24,828 nt of DNA, from NCBI GenBank assembly GCA_002413665.1, contig DHXK01000115.1, forward strand, positions 72,771 to 97,598, written 5' to 3'. Position 1 is the stretch's first letter, and every line of letters begins with the position of its first letter. Position numbers and translations under genes: made by a program. The DNA is from Legionellales bacterium UBA5158 (lineage in GTDB: Bacteria > Pseudomonadota > Gammaproteobacteria > DSM-16500). The notes beneath the pieces were generated by a model that searched no databases, was not told the DNA's origin, and saw only the letters and a list, made by a program, of their open reading frames with translations. This document shows, one piece after another, positions 9,201 to 15,746 of this stretch.

Positions 9201-9416
9201 ATTATCTAATAAGCCCTTTTTTTTGTGATTCTCACGGGTGCCCAAGACTAATTGATGAGCGACTTTTGAGATGTTCTCTAACGATTGATGTGAAAATTTT
9301 AATTTCTTCAATAGGTTATTGACGCACGCAGTTTCATCTTTGCGATAGAGCTTAGTCATAGCGCTAGAAAGTGGTTCTTGTAGGTTTGTCGTATTCGCAA
9401 AAATCATGTGGCTCAT
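6261..9416 (-). CDS. putA: Bifunctional proline dehydrogenase / L-glutamate-gamma-semialdehyde dehydrogenase PutA (short, no RHH domain)
   Basis: PutA oxidises proline to glutamate in two steps, with FAD and then NAD+, at the cytoplasmic membrane face. The proline dehydrogenase barrel spans roughly residues 190-490 and contains YRYSYDMLGEAARTA, RLIKGAYWDAEIK (~354) and RRLLENGANTSF (~470), the FAD/substrate signatures. The aldehyde dehydrogenase half spans ~570-1035 and contains PWNFPLAIF (~704), E805 (VAETGGQN) and nucleophile C839 (SAGQRCSAL). The 34-residue E-C spacing is standard for this superfamily. At 1051 residues it lacks the N-terminal ribbon-helix-helix DNA-binding domain of the ~1320-residue E. 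coli protein, so it should not repress its own gene. ATG 9416 has only GGAA immediately before it; the fourth codon, also ATG (9407), has GGAA nine bases upstream and may be the real start. The gene is the first of four apparently cotranscribed genes. Confidence 0.97.
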   Translation of the reverse strand: MSHMIFANTTNLQEPLSSAMTKLYRKDETACVNNLLKKLKFSHQSLENISKVAHQLVLGTRENHKKKGLLDNFLNQYDLSSDEGLALMCLAEALLRIPDTETIDRLIGDKLSTANWQDQLSRNKSLFVNATTLSLLLTGKIYAPTLDKNETLGASLKRFFSRTSSKIIRPIILQSMKMMGKQFVTGTTIEEALIHAQILENKGYRYSYDMLGEAARTAIDAQKYYQSYEHAIDIIGKVSQGYTPINGPGISVKLSALHPRYEYSKRSRILNELTPRLLMLAQQAKAQNIGLTVDAEEADRLELSLEIFSRVFSDPSLAGWDGFGLAVQAYQKRAPAVIDWLVQLSKQQGRRIMIRLIKGAYWDAEIKHSQTLGLEGYPVFTRKFSTDVSYLACAQKILKHSKCFFPQFGTHNAHTVAAILEMVGSNRDFEFQCLHGMGQPLYDQIVGSSNFNIPCRIYAPVGSHKDLLGYLVRRLLENGANTSFINRIADETIPVEKLIEHPTARIASLAFIPHPYIPLPQDIFGAERKNSKGLDLSNRDELNSLLQQMDAHENTQWTAEPIIAGNSLSSQQPSIPIRSPSQLDRIVGYVQEATHEDINLVLRKASASHQWAATPVSIRADCLDRAADLFTEETPTLAALLCLEGGKQLHDCLSEIRETVDFCRYYAHRARLDLMPHILQGPTGELNEYSLHARGIIVCISPWNFPLAIFAGQILAALVAGNTVIAKPAEQTPLIAAEAIRILFRAGIPEEALYFLPGKGETVGAKVVADPNIAGVMFTGSTYTAKLINQSLANKPGPIVPLVAETGGQNVMIVDSSALAEQVVQDVILSAFNSAGQRCSALRVLFLQEDIAPHFLSMLKGAMAELQIGDPSELSTDVGPVIDSNALEMLETHTLKMSHEAALLYQAPKPYDLKGHYFAPCVFELTNLNQLPEEVFGPILHVIRYKAQNLDKILAQINETGYGLTLGIHSRISATINYIKTQVSVGNIYVNQNIIGAVVGVQPFGGEGLSGTGPKAGGPQYLPRLCVERAISINTTAAGGNTTLVSLHEDD

Positions 9417-9421
9417 TTCCG

Positions 9422-9430
9422 TGTTATAAT
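9422..9430 (+). promoter_or_regulatory. Extended -10 promoter for rnt
   Basis: TGTTATAAT fits the extended -10 consensus TGnTATAAT exactly and would place the transcription start near 9437, about 50 bases before the GTG of rnt. No good -35 is seen, which extended -10 promoters tolerate. On the opposite strand the same bases read TATAAC, a possible -10 for putA that would start its transcript almost at the putA ATG. The 70-bp gap between the two divergent genes is therefore compact. Confidence 0.5.
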
Positions 9431-9486
9431 GGGTCAGAATTGCATTTTAAATTTAATAGTAAAGCATAGAATAGGGGAGTTTTGGT

Positions 9487-10104
9487 GTGTTAGCAAAGCA
9501 AAAAAAAATCACTTGGGCAAATCGTTTTCGTGGTTTTTTACCCATCGTTATCGACGTTGAAACATCAGGATTAGAGCCTACAACAGACGCTTTATTAGAA
9601 ATTGCCGCTGTAACGCTTACGATGGATGAACATGGAAAGTTATCCCGAAATCAGACTTACGCTTATCAAGTAGAGCCTTTTCTGAATGCTCGCATTGATC
9701 CTAAGGCTTTAGCGATTACAGGTATAGATCCTCATCATCCATTTCGATACGCCATTCCAGAGCAACAAGCATTACATAGGATTTTTGCTAAGATACAGTA
9801 CCTTTTGGCTTCAACTCAGTGTCAGCGCGCAGTGTTGGTGGGTCATAATGCTTGGTTTGATTTAAGTTTCATTCAAGCTGCAGTTAAGCGATCACGGTTA
9901 ACTTTCAATCCATTTCATTCGTTCACGACATTTGATACAGCATGTTTGAGCGCAGTGTCGTTAGGTGAGACAGTGTTAGCACGATCTGTAAGACGAGCGA
10001 ATATTGATTTTGATGTGACTCAAGCTCATTCAGCAAGCTATGATGCAGAACGTACGGCTGAGTTGTTTTGTTACATAGTCAATAACTCTTTTTATAAATT
10101 TTAA
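9487..10104 (+). CDS. rnt: Ribonuclease T
   Basis: RNase T is a homodimeric 3'-to-5' exoribonuclease that trims tRNA and other stable RNA 3' ends. The protein is 205 residues (E. coli about 215). The DEDDh metal-binding set is complete: D23 and E25 in VIDVETSG, D125 in GHNAWFDLSF, and H181/D186 in AHSASYDAERTA. The TFDTACLS segment (~148-155) also matches the family. It starts with GTG, preceded by AGGGGAG seven bases upstream, so the start is well supported. It is transcribed alone, divergently from putA, and converges with the porin cluster. Confidence 0.95.
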   Translation: MLAKQKKITWANRFRGFLPIVIDVETSGLEPTTDALLEIAAVTLTMDEHGKLSRNQTYAYQVEPFLNARIDPKALAITGIDPHHPFRYAIPEQQALHRIFAKIQYLLASTQCQRAVLVGHNAWFDLSFIQAAVKRSRLTFNPFHSFTTFDTACLSAVSLGETVLARSVRRANIDFDVTQAHSASYDAERTAELFCYIVNNSFYKF

Positions 10105-10207
10105 AAATCTGGGCGCTTTACCTGCATTACAAAAAAAATTATTAAATCTTACTGCAAATGAAAAGAAAATCAAATGAGTGTGTAACTTATATTGCTGATA
10201 TTAGGTT

Positions 10208-10235
10208 AAAAAAAAGCCCGTTAAAAACGGGCTTT
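10208..10235 (-). terminator. Rho-independent terminator of the first porin gene
   Basis: A perfect 10-bp stem (10213-10222 with 10226-10235) has a GCCCG core and is followed on the minus strand by a run of eight T. It sits 18 bases after the porin stop. Read on the plus strand it has only a short T tract and may weakly terminate rnt as well. Confidence 0.85.
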
Positions 10236-10253
10236 ATATTAATAAATAGTTTA

Positions 10254-11573
10254 TTAACCGAATTTAACTGCACCACGTAGGCCAAAAGTATTTGTAGTTC
10301 CACCTGGTCCACCATTAGCACCGCCATATGCATAGTCATGAGTATATTCAAGACCCACGCTAGTGTTCTTCCACATATCTACCTCATAACCCGCTAAAAT
10401 ACGTTCTCTAGGAAGAGCAAGTCTTACGGTATCGTTGGAAGCTTGATAGCCTAAGTAGACATTTTGGTTTTTGCTCCAAGCGTTAAAGTCATAACCAGCG
10501 GTTAAATCAGCAGCCCAAGGTTTAGCACCTGAACCTGGCAATAGAATGCTTGTGCTGTTATAGAGGTTTGCAGCATTAAAGCTTTGTAAGGCAGTGGTGT
10601 AACGTAACCCAAAATTAAAAGGACCACTGTTAACATCGCCATAGACAGCAATAGCACCAACATTATGCACTACATCAGTCGGTACGCTGTTGTTAAAAGC
10701 ATTGCGATTATGTGCAGAGTTCAATCCTGCTGCCACATCATTCACGCCTGTCATGGCGGACATATAACCTATGCCGACATCATATCCAAATTGGTCGCCA
10801 GGTTGGTCAAAACCAATGGCTGCACCATAAATACTGTCGGTGTGTCCACTGCCCGTCACTAAGCTCGGATTATCAAATGCAGAAACGGAGCCATGGAAGC
10901 CCATCTTACTGATGAAGCCTAAATTAACGGAAGTCTGTAAGCTCTCAGATAATGATTGCGTTAAGGTGCGATTGAGAGGGTGGATATTATACCTTCCGAA
11001 ATCTTGAAACTGTTTACCAGCTTGTATGAAAACAGCAGGGAACAAAGGATGAATATCAAAATTACCTAGTGTTACATAACCTTGCTCTAAAGTAATAGTA
11101 TCTAGAGGACGATATACATTGCTGTAATTTATGCTAGGGTTTGAAAAGCTAAGACTAGCAAATGCTTTAGCCCAGTCATTCGCTTTGCCACTAAAATTTA
11201 CATAGACATCATTTAAAGTAACAAGGTTTACGTTTTCCGTTTCATAGAGTAGTCTACGATTTCCCCATTTTAAATCAACATTCGCACCACCACTTACGCC
11301 AATACGATTGAACCAATCTGGCGTAGGTTTAGCGCGTCCAGTGTTATGATCCATAGCATCTAAGATTGCTTGAGTTGTATCAACTTTAGGTTCGGTTTCA
11401 ATTGTAACGGGAACTGCTTGAATTTGGTAAGTAGCCATCTCAGGGTAGTTATTTTTAACTACAGTTTTATGTATTTTTTTATGATGTATAGAGTTAGCTT
11501 GAGTTGCTGCAAAAACTGGACAGCTAATCAAACCTAATAGGCTCATTGATGCAACAACGAGTTTTAATTTCAT
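10254..11573 (-). CDS. Outer-membrane beta-barrel protein, LbtU-like siderophore-porin family (paralog 1)
   Basis: A 439-residue precursor is predicted when the start is placed at MKLKLVVASM (11573), where GGAG lies ten bases upstream and which aligns with its two neighbours. An in-frame ATG at 11627 would add 18 residues with no signal-peptide logic. The Sec signal peptide ends near PVFAA. A His/Lys-rich stretch (HHKKIHKTVV) follows, then DWFNRIGVSGGANVDLKWGNRR and amphipathic strands through to the C-terminal GAVKFG. Segments LEQGYVTLGNFD, QAGKQFQDFGRYNIHPL and GFHGSVSAF are reminiscent of Legionella LbtU, a TonB-independent legiobactin receptor; this resemblance is from memory. No TonB box or plug domain is seen. 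The barrel call is firm and the ligand is unknown. Confidence 0.8.
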   Translation of the reverse strand: MKLKLVVASMSLLGLISCPVFAATQANSIHHKKIHKTVVKNNYPEMATYQIQAVPVTIETEPKVDTTQAILDAMDHNTGRAKPTPDWFNRIGVSGGANVDLKWGNRRLLYETENVNLVTLNDVYVNFSGKANDWAKAFASLSFSNPSINYSNVYRPLDTITLEQGYVTLGNFDIHPLFPAVFIQAGKQFQDFGRYNIHPLNRTLTQSLSESLQTSVNLGFISKMGFHGSVSAFDNPSLVTGSGHTDSIYGAAIGFDQPGDQFGYDVGIGYMSAMTGVNDVAAGLNSAHNRNAFNNSVPTDVVHNVGAIAVYGDVNSGPFNFGLRYTTALQSFNAANLYNSTSILLPGSGAKPWAADLTAGYDFNAWSKNQNVYLGYQASNDTVRLALPRERILAGYEVDMWKNTSVGLEYTHDYAYGGANGGPGGTTNTFGLRGAVKFG

Positions 11574-11599
11574 AATTTTGTATCTCCATTTATATTGAT

Positions 11600-11616
11600 T
11601 TGATCCGGACCCGAGT
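11600..11616 (-). repeat. 17-base leader block shared with the second porin gene, copy 1
   Basis: The block, ACTCGGGTCCGGATCAA read on the minus strand, lies about 27 bases upstream of the start codon of paralog 1 and is identical at 13133-13149. It contains the palindrome TCCGGA. It should lie in the 5' untranslated leader, downstream of the proposed promoter. Confidence 0.75.
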
Positions 11617-11635
11617 ATTAAATTCACTTCATAGA

Positions 11636-11664
11636 TTTATAGCATTTATCACAGTCGAGTTGAA
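11636..11664 (-). promoter_or_regulatory. Promoter of porin paralog 1
   Basis: On the minus strand TTCAAC (11664-11659) is followed after 17 bases by TATAAA (11641-11636), with an extended TGC just before it. The leader to the ATG at 11573 would be about 55 bases. The site lies between the two blocks conserved with paralog 2. Confidence 0.5.
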
Positions 11665-11690
11665 GTTAAAGTTCTATTTGTAAAGTAAAA
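11662..11690 (-). repeat. 29-base upstream block shared with the second porin gene, copy 1
   Basis: This block is identical over 29 bases to 13191-13219. It overlaps the proposed -35 and extends upstream, so it could carry an activator site or simply reflect duplication of gene plus promoter. Paralog 3 lacks it. Confidence 0.75.
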
Positions 11691-11715
11691 TATGCCCATC
11701 TTAAAATAATAAAAT

Positions 11716-11744
11716 AAAAAAAACCCGCTTACACGGGTTTTTTT
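11716..11744 (-). terminator. Rho-independent terminator of the second porin gene
   Basis: An 11-bp perfect stem (11717-11727 with 11734-11744) has a CCCG core, a six-base loop and A/T tracts on both sides. It lies 15 bases past the stop of paralog 2, reading on the minus strand. Confidence 0.85.
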
Positions 11745-11758
11745 CCAGAGCATAAAGT

Positions 11759-13105
11759 TTAACCGAATTTCACTGCTCCGCGTACGCCAACAGTGTTTGT
11801 GGCTCCACCTGGGCCACCCTTATCTGAGCCGTATGCATAGTCTCTGGTATATTCAAGACCTAAGTTTGTATTTTTCCACATATCAATACCATAACCCGCT
11901 AAGATGCGGTCTCTAGGTAGCGCAAGATTCACAGCATTTCCTGAAGCTTGATAACCTAAGTAGATATTTTGATTTTTGCTCATAGCGTTAAAGCCATAAC
12001 CAGCGGTTAAATCAGCGGCCCATAGTCTAGCGCCTGCGCCTGTACCCGCATGCCAAAATGTGCAGCCTACAAGAGCATTTTCTTCCTGTGAGCAAACTGT
12101 ATTTGAGCTGATATCTAGAGGATTAAAAGTTTGTATGCTTGTCGTGTAACGTGCACCTAAACTGAAAGGTCCACTATTCACATCGGCATATACAGCAATA
12201 GCACCGACATTATGTACAGGTGAATATGGAGTGCGCGCGAAATCAGGATTAACAAAAACAGTAGCTACATCATTTACGCCTGCCATGTTTGACAGATAGC
12301 CTAAACCCACATCATAACCTAGTTGATCATTAGGGTGGTCAAAACCAATAGAGGCACCATAAACTGTTTTAGGATGTGATTGGTTAGCTACAGTCAAAGT
12401 ATTTCTAAAAGCATATACAGATCCGTGCAATCCCATTTTAGTAATGAAACCAAGATTAGCAGAAGTGCGTAAGCTTTCAGACAATGATTGAGCTAAGGTA
12501 CGATTAAGAGGATGGATGGTATATCTTCCAAAATCTTGGAATTTCTTACCTACTTGAAGGAACAGAGGGTAAACATCAAAATTACCTAATGTTACAAATC
12601 CTTGTTCTAAAGTAACAGAATTTATAGGCTGATAGACACGGCTATAGTTTTGACTTGGGTTTGAAAATTCGAGACTACCAAATGCTTTAGCCCAGTCGTT
12701 TGCAACACCACTAAAGTTTACATAAACATCATTTAACGCTATACGATTAATGTTTTCTGTTCTATAAATTGGACGACGATTTCCCCATTTCAAATCAACA
12801 TTTGTACCACCACTTATGCCAATGCGATTGAACCAATCTGGCATAGGTTTAGCGCGTGAGGTGTTATGATCCATACCATCTAAGATTGTTTGATAAGTAT
12901 CAATTCTAGGTTCTGTTTCAAGTGTGACTGGAGCAGGTTGAATAGGAAGAGCCACTATTTCTTGGTAGTCATTTTTAACAACTACATGATGGGAAGTTTT
13001 GTGAATTTTTTTATGAGGTGTATGTTTAGTTTGTGGCACAGCAAAAGCAGGATTGCTTAAAAGAGCCAATGCGCTCATTGATGCAACAACGAGTTTTAAT
13101 TTCAT
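11759..13105 (-). CDS. Outer-membrane beta-barrel protein, LbtU-like family (paralog 2)
   Basis: This 448-residue precursor is closely related to both neighbours along its whole length. The signal peptide MKLKLVVASMSALALLSNPAFA is followed by a His/Lys-rich segment (HTPHKKIHKTSHH), then KPMPDWFNRIGISGGTNVDLKWGNRRPIYRTEN and the barrel, ending GAVKFG. A variable loop near residues 330-350 holds two Cys (NTVCSQEENALVGC), absent from paralog 1 and present in modified form in paralog 3; it could be a surface loop closed by a disulphide. AAGGAG lies ten bases before the ATG. The gene has its own promoter-like region and terminator, so it can be expressed singly. Confidence 0.8.
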   Translation of the reverse strand: MKLKLVVASMSALALLSNPAFAVPQTKHTPHKKIHKTSHHVVVKNDYQEIVALPIQPAPVTLETEPRIDTYQTILDGMDHNTSRAKPMPDWFNRIGISGGTNVDLKWGNRRPIYRTENINRIALNDVYVNFSGVANDWAKAFGSLEFSNPSQNYSRVYQPINSVTLEQGFVTLGNFDVYPLFLQVGKKFQDFGRYTIHPLNRTLAQSLSESLRTSANLGFITKMGLHGSVYAFRNTLTVANQSHPKTVYGASIGFDHPNDQLGYDVGLGYLSNMAGVNDVATVFVNPDFARTPYSPVHNVGAIAVYADVNSGPFSLGARYTTSIQTFNPLDISSNTVCSQEENALVGCTFWHAGTGAGARLWAADLTAGYGFNAMSKNQNIYLGYQASGNAVNLALPRDRILAGYGIDMWKNTNLGLEYTRDYAYGSDKGGPGGATNTVGVRGAVKFG

Positions 13106-13132
13106 GCTTTTGTATCTCCTTTTTATATTAAT

Positions 13133-13149
13133 TTGATCCGGACCCGAGT
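13133..13149 (-). repeat. 17-base leader block, copy 2
   Basis: Identical to 11600-11616 and again about 27 bases upstream of the start codon, here of paralog 2. It is not found before paralog 3. Confidence 0.75.
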
Positions 13150-13165
13150 CTTAAATTATTTCATG

Positions 13166-13193
13166 GATATATTCATTTATCAGAAGAGTAGAA
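13166..13193 (-). promoter_or_regulatory. Candidate promoter of porin paralog 2
   Basis: TTCTAC (13193-13188) and TATATC (13171-13166) on the minus strand are separated by 16 bases, at the same place as the paralog 1 promoter. The hexamers are weaker than those of paralog 1. Confidence 0.35.
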
Positions 13194-13219
13194 GTTAAAG
13201 TTCTATTTGTAAAGTAAAA
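13191..13219 (-). repeat. 29-base upstream block, copy 2
   Basis: Identical to 11662-11690 and at the same relative place, just upstream of the candidate -35 of paralog 2. Confidence 0.75.
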
Positions 13220-13245
13220 AATAGACTTATTCTGAAATGATAAAT

Positions 13246-13274
13246 AAAAAAAAGCCTGTTAAAACAGGCTTTTT
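13246..13274 (-). terminator. Rho-independent terminator of the third porin gene
   Basis: A stem pairing 13249-13260 with 13263-13274 has a GCCTG core and is followed on the minus strand by T-rich sequence. It lies 12 bases after the stop of paralog 3. Confidence 0.85.
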
Positions 13275-13286
13275 AATTACACAGAT

Positions 13287-14621
13287 TTAACCGAGTTTTA
13301 CAGCACCGCGTAGGCCAACAGTGTTTGTAGTTCCACCAGCTCCGCCTCTGCTAACGCTATAAGAATAGTCATGTGTATATTCAAGACCGATGTTAGTATA
13401 TTTCCATACATCGACATTATAACCCGCTAAGATACGGCCTCTAGGTAGAGCAAGATTTACCGCATCGCCAGAAGCTTGATAGCCCAAGTAGATGTTTTGA
13501 TTTTTGCTCATAGCGTTGAAACCATAACCCGCTGTTAAGTCTGCTGCCCAAGGTTGAGCGCCTGAACCTGTTCCCTTACCTAATAAAGGTACTGCTGGGT
13601 CAAGGGATGTTCTTTCGCAAGTCAAAAGCGCAACTCCCTGAGGTGAACAGCTTGCATTTGTGTTTATATCTACAGCGCTAAAGTGTTGAATAGCGGTAGT
13701 GTAACGCGCGCCTAAAGTGAAAGGACCGCTGTTAACATCACCATACGCAGAAAGAGCACCAACAAGATGTATAGGATTACTCAAGATAACAGCAACGTCA
13801 TTCACGCCTGTCATGTTTGACATGTAACCTAAACCTACATCAAAACCAAGCTGATCATTAGGTTGGGCAAAACCAATAGATGCACCATAAACATTTCGCG
13901 GATGTGTGTCACCAGCTATCGTCAACTTATCGCCAAATGCATACACAGAGCCATGGAATCCCATGTTATTGATGTAGCCAAGATCAATAGAAGTCGCTAA
14001 GCTTTCAGATAATGATTGAGCCAATGTACGATTGAGAGGGTGGATAACATATCTTCCGAAATCTTGGAATTGTTTACCCACTTGTAGGAACAATGGACAA
14101 ACATCAAAATTACCTACTGTTACAAATCCTTGCTCTAAAGTAACGCTATTTACTCTATAGACACTGCTATAATTTACGCTAGGGTTTGCAAAATTTACAC
14201 TAGCAAATGCTTTAGTCCATTCATTTGCTGTTGCATTGAAATTAACATAGGCGTCATTTAACGCTAGACTGTTAACATTTTCAGTTCTGTAAATGGGTCT
14301 ACGATTTCCCCACTTTACGTCGAAGTTCGCACCGCCACTAACGCCTATACGATTGAACCAATCTGCCATTGGTTTAGCGCGTCCAGTGTTATGATACATG
14401 TCATCTAAAATAGTTTGATAAGTATCAACATTAGGTTCTGTTGAAACGACAACTGCCACTGGCTCAACAGGTAGAGCAACTATTTCTTTGTTATCCTGTT
14501 TAACAACTACAGTTTTATGAATTTTTTTATGATGTGTGTGTTTAGTTTGATGCTCAGCAAATGCTGGCGAGCTTATCAAACCTAATATGCTCATTGATGC
14601 AACAACGAGTTTTAATTTCAT
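13287..14621 (-). CDS. Outer-membrane beta-barrel protein, LbtU-like family (paralog 3)
   Basis: This 444-residue precursor has the signal peptide MKLKLVVASMSILGLISSPAFA and a His/Lys-rich segment HTHHKKIHKTVVVK. The body parallels paralogs 1 and 2 (DWFNRIGVSGGANFDVKWGNRRPIYRTENVN, LEQGFVTVGNFD, QVGKQFQDFGRYVIHPLNRTL) and ends GAVKLG. The extracellular-loop candidate near residues 320-350 has two Cys (NASCSPQGVALLTC). AAGGAG lies ten bases before the ATG, as in paralog 2. It is the first of the tandem trio in transcription order, and its upstream region is unlike those of the other two, so it may respond to a different signal. Ligand unknown. Confidence 0.8.
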   Translation of the reverse strand: MKLKLVVASMSILGLISSPAFAEHQTKHTHHKKIHKTVVVKQDNKEIVALPVEPVAVVVSTEPNVDTYQTILDDMYHNTGRAKPMADWFNRIGVSGGANFDVKWGNRRPIYRTENVNSLALNDAYVNFNATANEWTKAFASVNFANPSVNYSSVYRVNSVTLEQGFVTVGNFDVCPLFLQVGKQFQDFGRYVIHPLNRTLAQSLSESLATSIDLGYINNMGFHGSVYAFGDKLTIAGDTHPRNVYGASIGFAQPNDQLGFDVGLGYMSNMTGVNDVAVILSNPIHLVGALSAYGDVNSGPFTLGARYTTAIQHFSAVDINTNASCSPQGVALLTCERTSLDPAVPLLGKGTGSGAQPWAADLTAGYGFNAMSKNQNIYLGYQASGDAVNLALPRGRILAGYNVDVWKYTNIGLEYTHDYSYSVSRGGAGGTTNTVGLRGAVKLG

Positions 14622-14873
14622 GCTTTTGTATCTCCTTGGTATATTGATTTGATATGCTCTATGAATTCGCTTGTGGTCTTTCGCCGCAGAGTGAACAGCT
14701 TACAGAGTATCTGCAGAGTTTGTTATAAATATATTAATCAAGTGTAGTTATCTTTGAATGGGGATTCTAAATCAAAGGAATATAGAAGTTAACTATTAAA
14801 ATAATATAATATGAAAAAAATAAAAAAACAAACAACGAGTGAACAGATCAAACAAGAATGGTCAAAAATAATA
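14622..14873. other. AT-rich intergenic region upstream of porin paralog 3
   Basis: About 250 AT-rich bases with no coding frame. The only clear element is the AAGGAG ribosome-binding site next to 14621. No confident -35/-10 pair was found, and the blocks conserved before paralogs 1 and 2 are missing here. Confidence 0.6.
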
Positions 14874-14892
14874 ACCCGCTTTGGCAGCGGGT
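14862..14892 (-). terminator. Rho-independent terminator of the peroxiredoxin gene
   Basis: A 7-bp stem (14874-14880 with 14886-14892, ACCCGCT/AGCGGGT) is followed on the minus strand by TTATTATTTTT. It lies 27 bases after the peroxiredoxin stop. Confidence 0.75.
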
Positions 14893-14918
14893 ATAGAATG
14901 AGAGTGATTTTTTTACAT

Positions 14919-15524
14919 CTATAATGCTTCTGCTTTCTCATTAAGAAAACTTGCGACACCTTCTGCTGTAGGCTTCATTCCAATATCACCTTTATTCCAA
15001 CCAGCAGGGCACACATCGCCATGTTGTTCATGGAATTGTAATGCATCGACTAAGCGAATCAATTCATCAATATTTCGGCCCAAAGGTAAGTCATTTACAA
15101 TTTGTGAACGAACGATACCTTTTTTATCGATCAGAAATACACCGCGTAATGCAACATGAGCTGTTGGATGTTCTACACCAAATGCTTGGCAAATACTATG
15201 ACTAACATCTGCAACTAAAGGATAACGTAGTTCACCAATACCACCTTGGCTGACTGGGGTTTTGCGCCAAGCGCTGTGTGTAAATTGTGAGTCAATCGAT
15301 ACACCAATGACAACTGTGTTACGTTTGTTAAATTCTTCAATACGATTATTTAATGCGATTAATTCAGAAGGGCAAACAAAGGTAAAATCTAATGGATAGA
15401 AAAAAACCAAGCCATACTTATTATTGATAGCTTCGCTTAATGTATATTGACTGTTAATTTCACCGTTTTCTAATACTGCCGCCGCGGTAAAGTCTGGGGC
15501 TGCTCTGCCTACTAAGTTACTCAT
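14919..15524 (-). CDS. Typical 2-Cys peroxiredoxin (AhpC/Prx1 group)
   Basis: This 201-residue cytosolic thiol peroxidase reduces H2O2 and organic peroxides. The peroxidatic Cys is C51 in FYPLDFTFVCPSE, and the resolving Cys is C172 in HGDVCPAGWNKGD, the arrangement of typical 2-Cys enzymes that work as dimers or decamers. The length and the VCPAGW motif place it nearer the Prx1/TsaA group than E. coli AhpC (187 residues). AGGAG lies nine bases before the ATG. No AhpF-type reductase adjoins it, so the electron donor is probably thioredoxin or an unlinked protein. No OxyR-type site was recognised. Confidence 0.95.
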   Translation of the reverse strand: MSNLVGRAAPDFTAAAVLENGEINSQYTLSEAINNKYGLVFFYPLDFTFVCPSELIALNNRIEEFNKRNTVVIGVSIDSQFTHSAWRKTPVSQGGIGELRYPLVADVSHSICQAFGVEHPTAHVALRGVFLIDKKGIVRSQIVNDLPLGRNIDELIRLVDALQFHEQHGDVCPAGWNKGDIGMKPTAEGVASFLNEKAEAL

Positions 15525-15575
15525 TGTACAACACTCCTACTATTATTTATGATGGGTCTACGCTAAAAGTCCAAA

Positions 15576-15584
15576 ATTATATCA
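15576..15584 (-). promoter_or_regulatory. Extended -10 promoter of the peroxiredoxin gene
   Basis: On the minus strand TGATATAAT (15584-15576) matches TGnTATAAT exactly. The start would fall near 15569, giving a leader of about 45 bases to the ATG at 15524. No strong -35 is seen. Confidence 0.5.
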
Positions 15585-15746
15585 CAGATGAAAGTCTATA
15601 ATAGTATTGTCAGTGTCTTGATTTCTAAAGAACCACCCTGTGTGTCTGAACTTTGTACTGTTAATAGTGTCATATAAAGCAACTTTACGGTATTATCGGC
15701 ATCTAACGAAAGTCAGCCACCTTCTACGCTCGGAGAGATCTAGTAT

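Noticed and set aside
11505..11573. LISC in the signal peptide of porin paralog 1 as a lipobox
   Set aside because: The equivalent position is Asn or Ser in the other two paralogs, and all three have a normal signal peptidase I site a few residues later (PVFAA/PAFA).
11574..11627. Upstream in-frame ATG extending porin paralog 1 by 18 residues (MNLILGSGSNQYKW...)
   Set aside because: The paralogs start at MKLKLVVASM with a GGAG site, and the extension would bury the signal peptide. The stretch is leader sequence containing a repeat block.
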